Counted from the stretch's first letter, positions 12,007 to 20,493 are shown. The stretch is 64,000 bases of DNA from an uncultured SAR86 cluster bacterium (GCA_902517505.1 CABYCL010000003.1:1-64000), one strand, 5' to 3'. Notes: a model not told the origin generated them from the letters alone. Translations and numbers: made by a program.

Positions 12007-12353
12007 TGGTGGAGGCGGCGGGAATTGAACCCGCGTCCGTCAATCTTTCAGCCTAACCTCTACATGCTTAGCTCATTCTATTGTTTTTAACTTTTATCAC
12101 CCGAAGAGCAGGGCATAAAAGCTAGCTTGATTTAGTTTTACCAAACTATATCCAAGCAATATAGCTTGGCTAGACTGTGTGTTTAGCCGATGCTTCAAAC
12201 CACAGTCAATTCTTGCATCGGTTAGCATTAAGCTGCTAAAGCGTAGTTGTCGTTATTTGCAACTATTTTTTTTGTAGTATGTTTTACAAGAATTACTACA
12301 ATCTTGGCATGCGCTTCGGAGTCCAGTAGAAACGTCGAACCCTATTCGCCCCC
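12007..12353 (-). ncRNA. ssrA: transfer-messenger RNA (tmRNA)
   Basis: One-piece tmRNA that rescues stalled ribosomes with SmpB. The 5' end GGGGGCGAATAGGGTTCGAC (from 12353) pairs with the 3' acceptor strand CGCCTCC, forming seven pairs with one G-U, followed by discriminator A and an encoded CCA ending at 12007. The T arm GGGTTCAATTCCC lies near the 3' end. The length of 347 nt suits the gammaproteobacterial form, and the reading frame at 12228-12260 gives a typical tag. smpB lies immediately upstream on the same strand. Confidence 0.97.
12228..12260 (-). other. tmRNA tag-peptide reading frame (ANNDNYALAA)
   Basis: Resume codon GCA at 12260-12258 is followed by codons for ANNDNYALAA and a TAA stop. 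The YALAA end is the ClpXP/ClpAP degron also found in the E. coli tag ANDENYALAA. The A-rich segment upstream of the resume codon matches the usual tmRNA layout. After the first alanine supplied by the charged tmRNA, the released tag would be AANNDNYALAA. Confidence 0.95.
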
Positions 12354-12365
12354 ATAAGGAAGGGC

Positions 12366-12371
12366 ATTATA
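12366..12371 (-). promoter_or_regulatory. probable -10 element of the ssrA promoter
   Basis: On the minus strand a perfect TATAAT lies 12 bases before the mature tmRNA 5' end. A transcript beginning about 7 bases downstream would have a leader of a few bases for RNase P to remove, as for E. coli tmRNA. A weak -35 (TCGAAT, 17-base spacing) falls around the smpB stop codon. The -10 is convincing, the -35 is not. Confidence 0.55.
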
Positions 12372-12394
12372 CATGAATATTTTTTTTGATTCGA

Positions 12395-12865
12395 TTAGGA
12401 GAATTTTCTTGAATTCTTAAGAATTCTGCCCTGGTCACGTTCCCAATCTCTTTTTTTGATATCTTCTCTTTGATCTCTATGTTTTTTTCCTTGTCCCATT
12501 GAAATGTCGCATTTTACGAGGTTATCCTTCCAATATATTTTTGTTAAAACACAAGTAAGTCCTTTTTCACCTTTTAATCTTTCTATTTTTGCAATTTCTT
12601 TTTTATGAAGTAAAAGCTTTCTTGATTTTGTTGTATCAATATTTTCTTGCTGAAGAGAAGCAGGACTATCAATTTTTACTCCTATCAGCCATGCCTCACC
12701 CTTTCTTATATTCACATATGAATTTTTAACATCAACTCTCGATTCTCTTAATGATTTAACTTCCCATCCTTCAAGAACAATACCAGCTTGGAAAGAATCA
12801 TCTAATTTATAGTTTCTAGAAGCATTTTTATTCTTTACAATTAATGCAGGTTTTTCTTTTGACAT
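12395..12865 (-). CDS. smpB: SsrA-binding protein SmpB
   Basis: Binds the tRNA-like domain of tmRNA and brings it to stalled ribosomes. Family landmarks include NRKLDDSF-like NYKLDDSFQAGIVLEGWEVKS, LLLHKKEI and the basic C-terminal tail that mimics the codon (KKRDWERDQGRILKNS). Length is 156 residues. It sits 41 bases upstream of ssrA on the same strand, a common association. A near neighbour of ratA and bamE as in Pseudomonas, but two unrelated membrane genes intervene. Confidence 0.97.
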   Translation of the reverse strand: MSKEKPALIVKNKNASRNYKLDDSFQAGIVLEGWEVKSLRESRVDVKNSYVNIRKGEAWLIGVKIDSPASLQQENIDTTKSRKLLLHKKEIAKIERLKGEKGLTCVLTKIYWKDNLVKCDISMGQGKKHRDQREDIKKRDWERDQGRILKNSRKFS

Positions 12866-12917
12866 ACTTTATTATGTATTTTGAACGACTAAGTGCAATA
12901 TTTTTGTAAGAAATAAA

Positions 12918-13382
12918 TTGAATATAACAAATATAAAATCAACCTTTGGTTATATAGGCTTTTTGCCATTTGCAGTATTTTCTCTAATACCATGGATAAT
13001 AGGTGGAGAGATAAGTAAAACACTTATAGTTTTTCAATTAGGATATGGAGCAATCATAATCACATTCTTAGGGGGATTTGCTTGGGGCTGGAGAGATGAT
13101 CAAAAAAATCAGAAATTAAATTTATCCATTGGCATTGGATTTAGTTTAATTGGGTGCTTAATTCTATTACTTACTTTCTTAAATATGATCCTTACTTCTT
13201 TATTGATTTCTATAATTGGTTTTTATAGTTTTTACATTTTTGAAAAATCTACAGAGGATTTTAATAATAAAGATATTGATTATCAAAAGTTTAGAAAAAT
13301 TCTAACTTTACTAGTATGTATATCTTTTTTAATATCAGCAGGTTATTGGATTAATCCATATAGTAATCCATACTTACAATAA
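12918..13382 (+). CDS. DUF3429-like integral membrane protein
   Basis: A 154-residue hydrophobic protein with about five membrane segments separated by short loops. The pattern GYIGFLPFAVFSLIPWI near the start and FLGGFAWGW near residue 52 resembles the DUF3429 family; no molecular function is known for it. The start is TTG at 12918, as no ATG precedes the first membrane segment. It is two bases before the downstream transporter gene and probably co-transcribed. It is divergent from smpB across 52 bases. Confidence 0.65.
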   Translation: MNITNIKSTFGYIGFLPFAVFSLIPWIIGGEISKTLIVFQLGYGAIIITFLGGFAWGWRDDQKNQKLNLSIGIGFSLIGCLILLLTFLNMILTSLLISIIGFYSFYIFEKSTEDFNNKDIDYQKFRKILTLLVCISFLISAGYWINPYSNPYLQ

Positions 13383-13384
13383 TA

Positions 13385-14728
13385 ATGGAAAAGAAACTTA
13401 AATCTCATGGTGCCTGGATAGGAAAATGGACCTTTATTCTTGCTGCTACTGGATCAGCTGTTGGTCTTGGAAACATATGGGGATTTCCTTATAAAGCAGG
13501 AACAAACGGTGGAGGCGCTTTTGTTTTAATCTATTTATTGTGCATTGTCATAATAGGAGTGCCTATCATGATAAGCGAGATTATTATTGGAAGAAGAGCT
13601 GGCAATAGCCCAATAAATGCGATGAAAAGAACAGCATTAGATTCTAACACCACATCCTTATGGAAGTTCGTTGGATGGAGTGGAATTACTGCAGGAGTAT
13701 TAATTTTATCTTTTTATAGTGTGATTGCCGGAATATGTCTTAATTATATTTTTATTGCTGCCTCATCAGGCGAAATATTAAGTTCATCAGATCAGTTTGG
13801 AGCAGTAATTGAGTCTCCAGCAAATCTTTTATTTTGGCATTCAATATTTATGTTACTTACTTTTTTAATTGTTTCTGCTGGAGTAAAAAATGGTATTGGA
13901 AGGATGGTAAAAATCCTAATGCCTATGCTTGGATTTCTTTTAATATTTATGGTCATTTATGCGATGTTCAATGGTGCCTTTATTAAAGCTTTAGATTTCT
14001 TATTTGCACCTGATTTTTCAGATGTAACTGCTGAAACGTTCCTTAGTGCTATGGGACAGGCATTCTTTAGTTTAAGTCTTGGGATGGGTTCAATAATGGC
14101 TTATGGGGCGTATATGCCAAAAGATCAAAAGGTTGTTCCAACTTCATTTACAGTAGCATCTTTAGATACGCTTGTAGCTATGCTAGCAGGATTAGCGATA
14201 TTCCCAATTATTTTTGCTTTTAATCTTGAGCCAAATAGTGGTCCAGGTTTAGTTTTCGTTTCTATGCTCTCAGCATTTAATCAGATGCAATTTGGACAAT
14301 TAATAGGACCATTCTTTTTCATCCTGCTATCGATTGCTGCTTTAAGTTCCTCAATATCATTACTTGAACCAGGCGTTGCTTATTTATCAGAAGAGGGCTT
14401 CTTATCTAGAAAAAATTCAGCATTAGCAATTTCATTATTTGCATGGATATTAGGGATAGGAACCGCTCTAAGTTTTAATGTTTTATCAGATTTTAATCTA
14501 ACGCCTGGAAGAAATTTTTTAGATTCAATGGATTTTATCGCTAATCAAGTTTTACTTCCTTTAGGGGGAATGTTGATTGCAATATTTGTTGGGTGGTTTA
14601 TGAAAAAAGAGCTAATTACAAACGAGGTTGGATATGTAAATCCAGTAATTTATAAATTATGGAGGTTCTTCATTAAATTTATTGCACCAACTAGCGTTGC
14701 ACTAATATTCATTTCTCAAATTTTTTAA
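13385..14728 (+). CDS. Sodium-dependent transporter, SNF/NSS family
   Basis: Na+-coupled symporter of the neurotransmitter:sodium symporter family (LeuT-like). TM1 shows the unwound ion site (GSAVGLGNIWGFPYKAGTNGG) and is followed by GGAFVLIYLLC and PIMISEIIIGRRAG. About 11-12 membrane segments fit in 447 residues. Bacterial members carry amino acids or related zwitterions; the substrate here is not readable. It is packed between the DUF3429-like gene and ratA with 1-2 base gaps, so the three are likely one transcript. Confidence 0.92.
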   Translation: MEKKLKSHGAWIGKWTFILAATGSAVGLGNIWGFPYKAGTNGGGAFVLIYLLCIVIIGVPIMISEIIIGRRAGNSPINAMKRTALDSNTTSLWKFVGWSGITAGVLILSFYSVIAGICLNYIFIAASSGEILSSSDQFGAVIESPANLLFWHSIFMLLTFLIVSAGVKNGIGRMVKILMPMLGFLLIFMVIYAMFNGAFIKALDFLFAPDFSDVTAETFLSAMGQAFFSLSLGMGSIMAYGAYMPKDQKVVPTSFTVASLDTLVAMLAGLAIFPIIFAFNLEPNSGPGLVFVSMLSAFNQMQFGQLIGPFFFILLSIAALSSSISLLEPGVAYLSEEGFLSRKNSALAISLFAWILGIGTALSFNVLSDFNLTPGRNFLDSMDFIANQVLLPLGGMLIAIFVGWFMKKELITNEVGYVNPVIYKLWRFFIKFIAPTSVALIFISQIF

Positions 14729-14729
14729 A

Positions 14730-15155
14730 GTGCCAAGAAAAATTAATTTTACAAAACTTGTAGAAGCTGACGTTGATAAAGTTTACAAACAAATATCAGA
14801 TTTTGAAAACTATTCAACATATATACCTGGTTGTTCCAGCTCCAAACTTTTAGAAAAAAACGATGAATACGAAATAGGCGAGCTGGAATTTAATTTTTTA
14901 CTTAAAAATTACTCTATTAAATCCAAAAATTTTCTAAGAGATGACTCTATTAAAATTAAACAAATTGAGGGACCATTTAATTTTTTTAGTGGTAAATGGA
15001 CAATTCTTGAAACTGATAATTATAAAACTGAAGTCACTTTTAAAGGAGAATTTGAATTACCTTTTTTACTAAATAATTTATTGCCAGAAGATATAATTGA
15101 AAGATTCTGTGGCCTTGTTATTGATGCTTTTGTAGAAAAGTTGTCTAAAAATTAG
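14730..15155 (+). CDS. ratA: RatA/Coq10-type START-domain protein
   Basis: Polyketide-cyclase/START-fold protein of 141 residues. The N-terminal pattern ADVDKVYKQISDFENYSTYIPGC is typical of the RatA/Coq10 family, and GPFNFFSGKW matches the conserved strand before the C-terminal helix. Proposed family roles are ubiquinone binding (Coq10) and an effect on ribosome association (RatA); which applies here is open. The GTG start at 14730 sits one base after the transporter stop. The smpB and bamE neighbourhood supports the name. rnfH, often next to ratA, is absent. Confidence 0.85.
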   Translation: MPRKINFTKLVEADVDKVYKQISDFENYSTYIPGCSSSKLLEKNDEYEIGELEFNFLLKNYSIKSKNFLRDDSIKIKQIEGPFNFFSGKWTILETDNYKTEVTFKGEFELPFLLNNLLPEDIIERFCGLVIDAFVEKLSKN

Positions 15156-15500
15156 TTATTCAGATAAATTTTCAATTATCCAGCTATCAACCTGTCCATT
15201 TTGATCGAAAAATATGGATAATTTTCTTTCATCTAAGATATCTTCTCCAACTTTAATTGAGTAATAATAATCCCATCTATCTGAGTGAAAAGGATCTTGA
15301 ATTAATGCTGTCCCAAAAATAAATTGAACTTGGTCTTTAGATAGACCTTCAGATAATTTTCCAACATCTTCATCATCAAAAATATTACCTTGAAGAATCG
15401 GAACTTTATAAGGCGAAAGAGAAGAGCAAGATGCAAGAATAAATATCATAGATAAAGAAAAAATTTTATTCGGAATATTCATTTTTGATATTTTTTTCAT
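15156..15500 (-). CDS. bamE: Outer-membrane assembly lipoprotein BamE
   Basis: Small lipoprotein of the BAM complex that inserts beta-barrel proteins into the outer membrane. A signal peptide with lipobox LASC predicts lipidation at Cys25. The mature part has the SmpA/OmlA fold: LSEGLSKDQVQFIFGTALIQDPF followed by RWDYYYS, both family hallmarks. Length is 114. It is divergent from fur, the conserved bamE|fur arrangement, and abuts ratA stop to stop with no gap. BamA is encoded at 27347. Confidence 0.95.
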   Translation of the reverse strand: MKKISKMNIPNKIFSLSMIFILASCSSLSPYKVPILQGNIFDDEDVGKLSEGLSKDQVQFIFGTALIQDPFHSDRWDYYYSIKVGEDILDERKLSIFFDQNGQVDSWIIENLSE

Positions 15501-15588
15501 ATTAAAAATTTATTATACTTCCTAAAAAATTTAAAGTCGCTAGACATTCTAAACATATAAACTAGAAACTGTAATATACTTATTAAAT

Positions 15589-16005
15589 ATGAATAATCAG
15601 AACAAAGAGTTAAAAAAAGCTGGATTAAAAGCAACATTACCAAGAATTAAAATAATGGAAGTTCTTGAATCTACTGCTATCCAAGAAGAGGCTCATTTTA
15701 GTGCTGAGGATATCTATAAAGAACTATTAACTAATGGAGAGAATATTGGTCTCGCTTCTGTTTATAGAGTGCTTACTCAATTTGAAGCTGCTGGAATGGT
15801 AAAAAAACATCACTTTGAAGGCAGTCATGCAGTCTATGAGGTGGTTGAAGAAAATCATGAACATATGGTAGATGTAGAATCAGGCAAAGTTTTAGAATTT
15901 CAAGATTCTGATTTAATTCTGAGATTAAATGAAATTGCTAGAAATGCTGGCTATCAATTGGTTGATCATAATTTAGTACTTCACGTTAAAAAAATCGAAT
16001 CATAA
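15589..16005 (+). CDS. fur: Ferric uptake regulator Fur
   Basis: Fe2+-sensing repressor, 138 residues. The winged helix covers residues 1-85 (GLKATLPRIKIMEVL; LASVYRVLTQFEAAGMV). Metal-site residues are present in KKHHFEG, the NHEHMVD segment and DHNLVLHV. The CxxC pair of E. coli Fur is replaced by VDVESG, as in Pseudomonas Fur, so a structural Cys4 zinc site is not expected. It is divergent from bamE, 88 bases apart; TAATAT at 15572 is a possible -10 but sits very close to the start codon. Confidence 0.95.
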   Translation: MNNQNKELKKAGLKATLPRIKIMEVLESTAIQEEAHFSAEDIYKELLTNGENIGLASVYRVLTQFEAAGMVKKHHFEGSHAVYEVVEENHEHMVDVESGKVLEFQDSDLILRLNEIARNAGYQLVDHNLVLHVKKIES

Positions 16006-16010
16006 TTACA

Positions 16011-16040
16011 CCCTTGAACTGATAATTAATATCCCAATAT
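16011..16040 (+). promoter_or_regulatory. sigma32 (RpoH) heat-shock promoter for grpE-dnaK-dnaJ
   Basis: CCCTTGAA (16011-16018) contains the CTTGAA -35 core. It is followed after 14 bases by CCCAATAT (16033-16040), which matches the CCCCAT-type -10 of sigma32 promoters with spacing in the usual 13-15 range. It lies 22 bases before the grpE ATG in a 56-base gap after fur. Position before the chaperone operon makes the call strong, and it implies the organism encodes RpoH. Confidence 0.85.
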
Positions 16041-16061
16041 ATAAGGTATAGGGATAATAAT

Positions 16062-16646
16062 ATGAGTAAAAAAGATCAATCAAATGAAGAGGATCTTCAA
16101 AATAAAGAAGAGTCTTTAAATGGTTCAGATGTGGAATCTGATTCAGATCAAGAATTAGAATCTTCACAGCAGGACGATAATAAAGAAGAAATAGGGACTC
16201 CAACTTATGAGGAGCTTTTTGACAAAAAAGAAGAGCTAGAGGGCCTTTTACTGCGTGCAAATGCAGATCTTGATAACGCACTTAAAAGAACCTTAACTGA
16301 GGTTGAGAAAGCTCATAAATATGGTACTGAGAGATTGCTTATCGACTTATTACCAATTATCGATAATTTAGAGAGCGCACTTAGTAATTTATCTAAAAAT
16401 TCAACAAAAGAAGATAAAGAAGGAATTGAATTAACTTTAAAATCTTTTGAATCTACTCTTGATAAATTTGGAATGGTACCCATTTATCCGAAAGGTGAGG
16501 AATTTAATCCAGAAAAACATGAAGCAGTCTCAATGGAAAAGGATAAAAATAAAAAAGATGGTTTTATCGGAAATATTTACCAAAGGGGATGGGAGCTTCA
16601 CTCCAGGGTTATAAGACCAGCTAGAGTTACTGTAGTTAAAAATTAG
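16062..16646 (+). CDS. grpE: Nucleotide exchange factor GrpE
   Basis: Releases ADP from DnaK as a dimer. An acidic, disordered N-terminus (about residues 1-45, Glu/Asp/Ser/Gln-rich) precedes the long coiled coil (LLRANADLDNALKRT) and the C-terminal beta wing (FNPEKHEAVSMEKD; GWELHSRVIRPARVTV). At 194 residues it is typical. It is the first gene of the chaperone operon behind a sigma32 promoter. dnaK starts 9 bases after it, with AGAGGAAAAAT as ribosome-binding site. Confidence 0.97.
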   Translation: MSKKDQSNEEDLQNKEESLNGSDVESDSDQELESSQQDDNKEEIGTPTYEELFDKKEELEGLLLRANADLDNALKRTLTEVEKAHKYGTERLLIDLLPIIDNLESALSNLSKNSTKEDKEGIELTLKSFESTLDKFGMVPIYPKGEEFNPEKHEAVSMEKDKNKKDGFIGNIYQRGWELHSRVIRPARVTVVKN

Positions 16647-16655
16647 AGGAAAAAT

Positions 16656-18599
16656 ATGTCAAAAATTATAGGAATTGATTTAGGTACAACTAACAGCTGT
16701 GTTGCTGTAGTTGAAGGTCAACAACAAAAAGTGATAGAGAATGCGGAAGGTGCAAGAACAACACCATCTGTTATTGCATATACTGAAAATGATGAAGTTT
16801 TAGTAGGCCTTCCAGCTAAAAGACAAGCTGTAACAAATCCTGAAAATACCTTATATGCCATTAAGAGGCTTATAGGACGAACTTTTAATGATGAGGTTGT
16901 AAGCAAAGATGCTGATATGGTTCCTTATAAGATAATCAAGGCTGATAATGGTGATGCATGGGTAGAAGCTTCAAAAAAACAATTAGCTCCTCCTCAGGTT
17001 GCTGCTGAAGTTTTAAAGAAAATGAAGAAAACTGCAGAAGATTATCTTGGACATGAGATAAAAGAGGCGGTTATAACAGTTCCTGCTTATTTTAATGATT
17101 CACAAAGACAAGCTACAAAGGATGCAGGAAAAATAGCAGGTCTTGATGTTAAAAGAATCATCAATGAACCTACAGCAGCTGCGTTAGCATATGGTCTTGA
17201 TAAAGGTAAAGGAGATTCAACGGTAGCAGTTTATGACCTTGGAGGTGGAACTTTTGATATATCAATCATTGAAATTTCCGATGTAGATGGCGAGCATCAG
17301 TTTGAAGTCTTATCTACAAATGGCGATACGTTCCTTGGTGGTGAAGACTTTGATCTAAGACTAATTGATTATTTTGTTGAAAAGTTTAAAGAAGAATCAG
17401 GATTTGATTTAAAAAGCGATCCTCTTGCCTTACAAAGACTTAAAGAGGCAGCAGAAAAAGCTAAGATTGAACTTTCTTCATCAGAGCAAACAGAAGTCAA
17501 TCTACCTTATATAACCGCAGATAGTTCAGGTCCAAAACATTTTGTCCATAAGATCACCAGAGCAAAACTCGAATCTCTTGTTGAGGATTTAGTTGAAAAA
17601 AGCTTAGAGCCTTTAAAGTTGGCTTTGAAGGACGCAAAAATTGCGAAGGGAGATATAAATGAGATTTTATTAGTTGGCGGACAAACTAGAATGCCCCTTG
17701 TTCAAAAGAAAGTATCTGAATTTTTTGGAAAGGAACCAAGAAAAGATTTAAATCCAGATGAAGCAGTAGCTGTAGGCGCTGCAATTCAGGGTTCAGTTTT
17801 ATCAGGCGATACCACTGATGTTTTGTTACTTGATGTTACTCCTCTAACTCTTGGCATAGAAACTCTTGGAGGGGTTGCTACTCCATTAATTGAGAAGAAT
17901 ACAACGATACCTACACAAAAGTCTCAAGTATTTTCAACTGCTGAAGATAACCAAACTGCAGTTACAGTTCATGTGATTCAAGGTGAGAGAACTCAAGCAT
18001 CTCAAAATAAATCACTAGGCCAGTTTAATCTTACCGATATACCAGCTGCTACTAGAGGCGTACCACAAATTGAAGTTTCATTTGACTTAGATGCTAATGG
18101 TATCCTTAATGTATCTGCAAAAGACAAGAATACCGGTAAAGAACAATCTATTGTTATAAAAGCATCCAGTGGATTATCTGATGAAGATATTGAAAAAATG
18201 GTAAAAGATGCCGAAGCAAATGCCGAGGATGATAAAAAATTTGAAGAGCTTGTTAAAACCAAAAATAATGCAGATATGCTAGTCCACGCAACAAGAAAAA
18301 CTATTGAAGAGTCTGATGATAAACTTGAAGAGGATGAAAAAAAACAAGTTGAAGAAGCTCTAAAATCATTAGAGGAAGCAATATCATCTGAGGATATCGA
18401 AGCTATTGAATCTTCTACTAAAAACTTAAATGATGTGCTTACACCATTAACTCAAAAGTTATACAAACAAGAGAATCAAGATGGAAGCTCAGAATCAGAT
18501 TCTACTTCTGCAGAATCTTCACAGAATACTGTTGATGCAGAATTTGAAGAAGTAAAAGATGATGAAAAAGAAAAAGAAAAAGAAAAAGAAGAAAAGTAG
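16656..18599 (+). CDS. dnaK: Chaperone protein DnaK (Hsp70)
   Basis: ATP-dependent chaperone, 647 residues. Phosphate-loop motifs [17 protein letters not shown] (from residue 4), the [13 protein letters not shown] strand and the [13 protein letters not shown] adenosine motif mark the ATPase domain (1-385). The substrate-binding domain and helical lid follow. The conserved end [11 protein letters not shown] is extended by an alternating Glu-Lys tail encoded by a hexanucleotide repeat at 18564-18587. It lies between grpE and dnaJ; 9 bases separate it from dnaJ. Confidence 0.99.
   Translation: MSKIIGIDLGTTNSCVAVVEGQQQKVIENAEGARTTPSVIAYTENDEVLVGLPAKRQAVTNPENTLYAIKRLIGRTFNDEVVSKDADMVPYKIIKADNGDAWVEASKKQLAPPQVAAEVLKKMKKTAEDYLGHEIKEAVITVPAYFNDSQRQATKDAGKIAGLDVKRIINEPTAAALAYGLDKGKGDSTVAVYDLGGGTFDISIIEISDVDGEHQFEVLSTNGDTFLGGEDFDLRLIDYFVEKFKEESGFDLKSDPLALQRLKEAAEKAKIELSSSEQTEVNLPYITADSSGPKHFVHKITRAKLESLVEDLVEKSLEPLKLALKDAKIAKGDINEILLVGGQTRMPLVQKKVSEFFGKEPRKDLNPDEAVAVGAAIQGSVLSGDTTDVLLLDVTPLTLGIETLGGVATPLIEKNTTIPTQKSQVFSTAEDNQTAVTVHVIQGERTQASQNKSLGQFNLTDIPAATRGVPQIEVSFDLDANGILNVSAKDKNTGKEQSIVIKASSGLSDEDIEKMVKDAEANAEDDKKFEELVKTKNNADMLVHATRKTIEESDDKLEEDEKKQVEEALKSLEEAISSEDIEAIESSTKNLNDVLTPLTQKLYKQENQDGSSESDSTSAESSQNTVDAEFEEVKDDEKEKEKEKEEK
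18564..18587 (+). repeat. (GAAAAA)4 in-frame microsatellite at the dnaK 3' end
   Basis: Four perfect copies of GAAAAA encode Glu-Lys repeats just after the conserved EEVKDD end of DnaK. Because the unit is six bases, slippage would change tail length by two residues without a frameshift. Confidence 0.9.
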
Positions 18600-18608
18600 A
18601 TAAATATC

Positions 18609-19712
18609 ATGTCGAAGAGAGACTATTATGAAACTCTTGAAGTCTCTCGCGACGCTTCATCAAACGAATTAAAGAAAGCTTTCAAAAAGAAAGCTATGAA
18701 GTTTCATCCTGACAGAAATCCTGATAATCCAGAGGCTGCAGAAAAGTTTAAAGAAGCTGCAGAGGCCTACGACGTTCTATCTGATCCCCAAAAAAAATCT
18801 GCATATGACCAATTTGGTCATTCAGGTGTTGAAGGTATGGGAGGTGGCGGCCCTAATTTTAATGATATTAATATTAATGATATTTTTGGTGATATTTTTG
18901 GTGATGTTTTTGGTACACGATCTCAATCAAGACGTCAAAGAAGAGGTTCAGACCTTCAATATAATATTGAATTATCTCTAAAAGAAGCGGTACTTGGTAC
19001 TCAAAAAAAAATAAAAATACCTTCACATAGAGAGTGTCCTGATTGTCACGGAAGCGGTGCTGCAAAAGGCTCTAGTCCTGTTACATGCATGAATTGTAAT
19101 GGAACAGGCCAAGTTAGAATGCAACAAGGTTTTTTTTCCGTTCAACAGACATGTTCAGTATGCTCAGGAACTGGACAAGTTATTAAAGACAAATGCAAGA
19201 CTTGCGGAGGAGTTGGCGCAATTAAAGAGAATAAAACTTTATCTGTAAACATTCCTGCAGGAGTTGATAACGGGGACAAGGTGAGACTTTCTGGCGAAGG
19301 CGAGTGGATGCAGGGAGGACAATCAGGCGATCTTTATGTTGCTGTAAGAGTAAATGATAATCCAATTTTTGAAAGAGATGGAAGACATATGTATATAGAA
19401 GCACCTATACCCTTTGAAACCTCAGTATTAGGCGGATCAATTAAAATTCCAACCTTGGAGAAGTCTATATCATTGAAAATTCCATCCAACACTCAAACAG
19501 GCAAAGTTTTTAGAATTAAAGGTATGGGGGCATCAGTAGTCAGAGATAGAAGAAGAGGAGATATTCTCTGTAGGGTAGTTGTTGAGACCCCATCAAATTT
19601 GTCAAGAGAACAAATTAAATTGTTAAATCAGTTGAGTGAAGCTTTAGATAAGAAAAAGAACTATCCAGGTACAGACACATTTTTGAAAGCAATTTCAAAA
19701 ATTAAAGATTAA
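18609..19712 (+). CDS. dnaJ: Chaperone protein DnaJ (Hsp40)
   Basis: Co-chaperone that delivers substrates to DnaK and stimulates its ATPase. The J domain has HPD at residues 33-35. A Gly/Phe region (about 75-100, with repeated DIFGD) precedes four zinc-binding repeats CPDCHGSG, CMNCNGTG, CSVCSGTG and CKTCGGVG, then two beta-barrel substrate domains. Length 367 is typical. Its stop overlaps the dapB ATG (TAATG), coupling chaperone and lysine-pathway genes as in Pseudomonas. Confidence 0.98.
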   Translation: MSKRDYYETLEVSRDASSNELKKAFKKKAMKFHPDRNPDNPEAAEKFKEAAEAYDVLSDPQKKSAYDQFGHSGVEGMGGGGPNFNDININDIFGDIFGDVFGTRSQSRRQRRGSDLQYNIELSLKEAVLGTQKKIKIPSHRECPDCHGSGAAKGSSPVTCMNCNGTGQVRMQQGFFSVQQTCSVCSGTGQVIKDKCKTCGGVGAIKENKTLSVNIPAGVDNGDKVRLSGEGEWMQGGQSGDLYVAVRVNDNPIFERDGRHMYIEAPIPFETSVLGGSIKIPTLEKSISLKIPSNTQTGKVFRIKGMGASVVRDRRRGDILCRVVVETPSNLSREQIKLLNQLSEALDKKKNYPGTDTFLKAISKIKD

Positions 19713-20365
19713 TGTCCAAGATTTTTATTAATGGTTCTTCAGGAAAGATGGGACTTTCTTTAATAAATTTAATTAATCAAAATAAGGAATTTAATCTAAT
19801 TACTGAAGATATCTCTTTATCTGATGTTGTGATTGATTTTTCTCATCCAAGCTCAACGGTTAAAATAGTTAAAGAATGCTTCGCTAAAGAAATTCCATTA
19901 ATTATAGGAACAACAGGATTAAATGAAGAAATTTTAAATGAAATTGCTACTGCTTCAAAAAATATTCCAATTTTGTTAGCTTCAAATATGAGCATTGGTA
20001 TCATGCATTTAAAAAAATCAATACATGATTTCTTAAAACGTAATGAAAATAATATTGATTGCCTTATTGAAGAAATACATCATTCTAAAAAAGTCGATTC
20101 TCCCTCAGGTACCGCAATAGAAATTAATGATTTTATTGATCATATAGATGATAAAAAAAATGTTAGCTCAATAAAAATCAATTCAAAAAGGGTAGATGAT
20201 GTTTTTGGAATACATAAAATAACTTTTACCAACGAAGAAACATCAATTTATTTCAAACATGAGGCTTTATCTAGAGATATTTTTGCAAGAGGAGCATTAA
20301 AATGTGCTGGCAAGATTCATAAATTAAAGCCAAACATTTATAAGTTTGAGGATATTATTAATTAA
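19712..20365 (+). CDS. dapB: 4-hydroxy-tetrahydrodipicolinate reductase (short form)
   Basis: Reduces the dihydrodipicolinate precursor in lysine/diaminopimelate synthesis. The nucleotide loop is NGSSGKMG (residues 7-14), GTTG occurs near 70, and the catalytic/substrate segment is EEIHHSKKVDSPSGTA. At 217 residues it is about 55 shorter than E. coli DapB; most of the loss is between the first strand and IDFSHPSST, where the cofactor-specificity loop normally lies. Similarly short DapB proteins exist in other bacteria, so it is probably functional. It overlaps dnaJ. The usual downstream carA is 36 kb away here. Confidence 0.93.
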   Translation: MSKIFINGSSGKMGLSLINLINQNKEFNLITEDISLSDVVIDFSHPSSTVKIVKECFAKEIPLIIGTTGLNEEILNEIATASKNIPILLASNMSIGIMHLKKSIHDFLKRNENNIDCLIEEIHHSKKVDSPSGTAIEINDFIDHIDDKKNVSSIKINSKRVDDVFGIHKITFTNEETSIYFKHEALSRDIFARGALKCAGKIHKLKPNIYKFEDIIN

Positions 20366-20439
20366 GATAAATCTTTCAAAAACTCTAAATTTTCTATAGA
20401 ATACCCAAACTTTTAACACGAAGATTCAATTTTTATAAA

Positions 20440-20493
20440 GTTGGGGTGCTTTTAATAAGTCTACTTTATTTTGAATCGGAGAATAACCCCGAT
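20440..20493 (+). promoter_or_regulatory. rpsB leader stem (S2-type autoregulatory element)
   Basis: GTTGGGGT (20440-20447) can pair with ACCCCGAT (20486-20493), giving eight pairs (six Watson-Crick, two G-U) that enclose an AT-rich loop and end 11 bases before the rpsB start. The position agrees with the conserved gammaproteobacterial rpsB leader (overlapping the E. coli t44/tff RNA), through which S2 represses rpsB-tsf. The pairing is seen directly; the regulatory role is inferred from family knowledge. A weak -10-like TAGAAT lies at 20397. Confidence 0.6.

Noticed and set aside
12411..12426. Perfect 16-base palindrome GAATTCTTAAGAATTC inside the smpB 3' end
   Set aside because: It lies in coding sequence for conserved basic residues, has no T-run and no loop, and in AT-rich DNA of this length one or two such palindromes are expected by chance.
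15847..15890. Fur lacking the CxxC zinc pair
   Set aside because: This is the normal Pseudomonas-type Fur with VDVE(S/T)G at this position, not a loss specific to this genome.
18855..18915. Short tandem repeats in dnaJ
   Set aside because: They encode the usual Gly/Phe-rich linker with DIFGD repeats seen in many DnaJ proteins.
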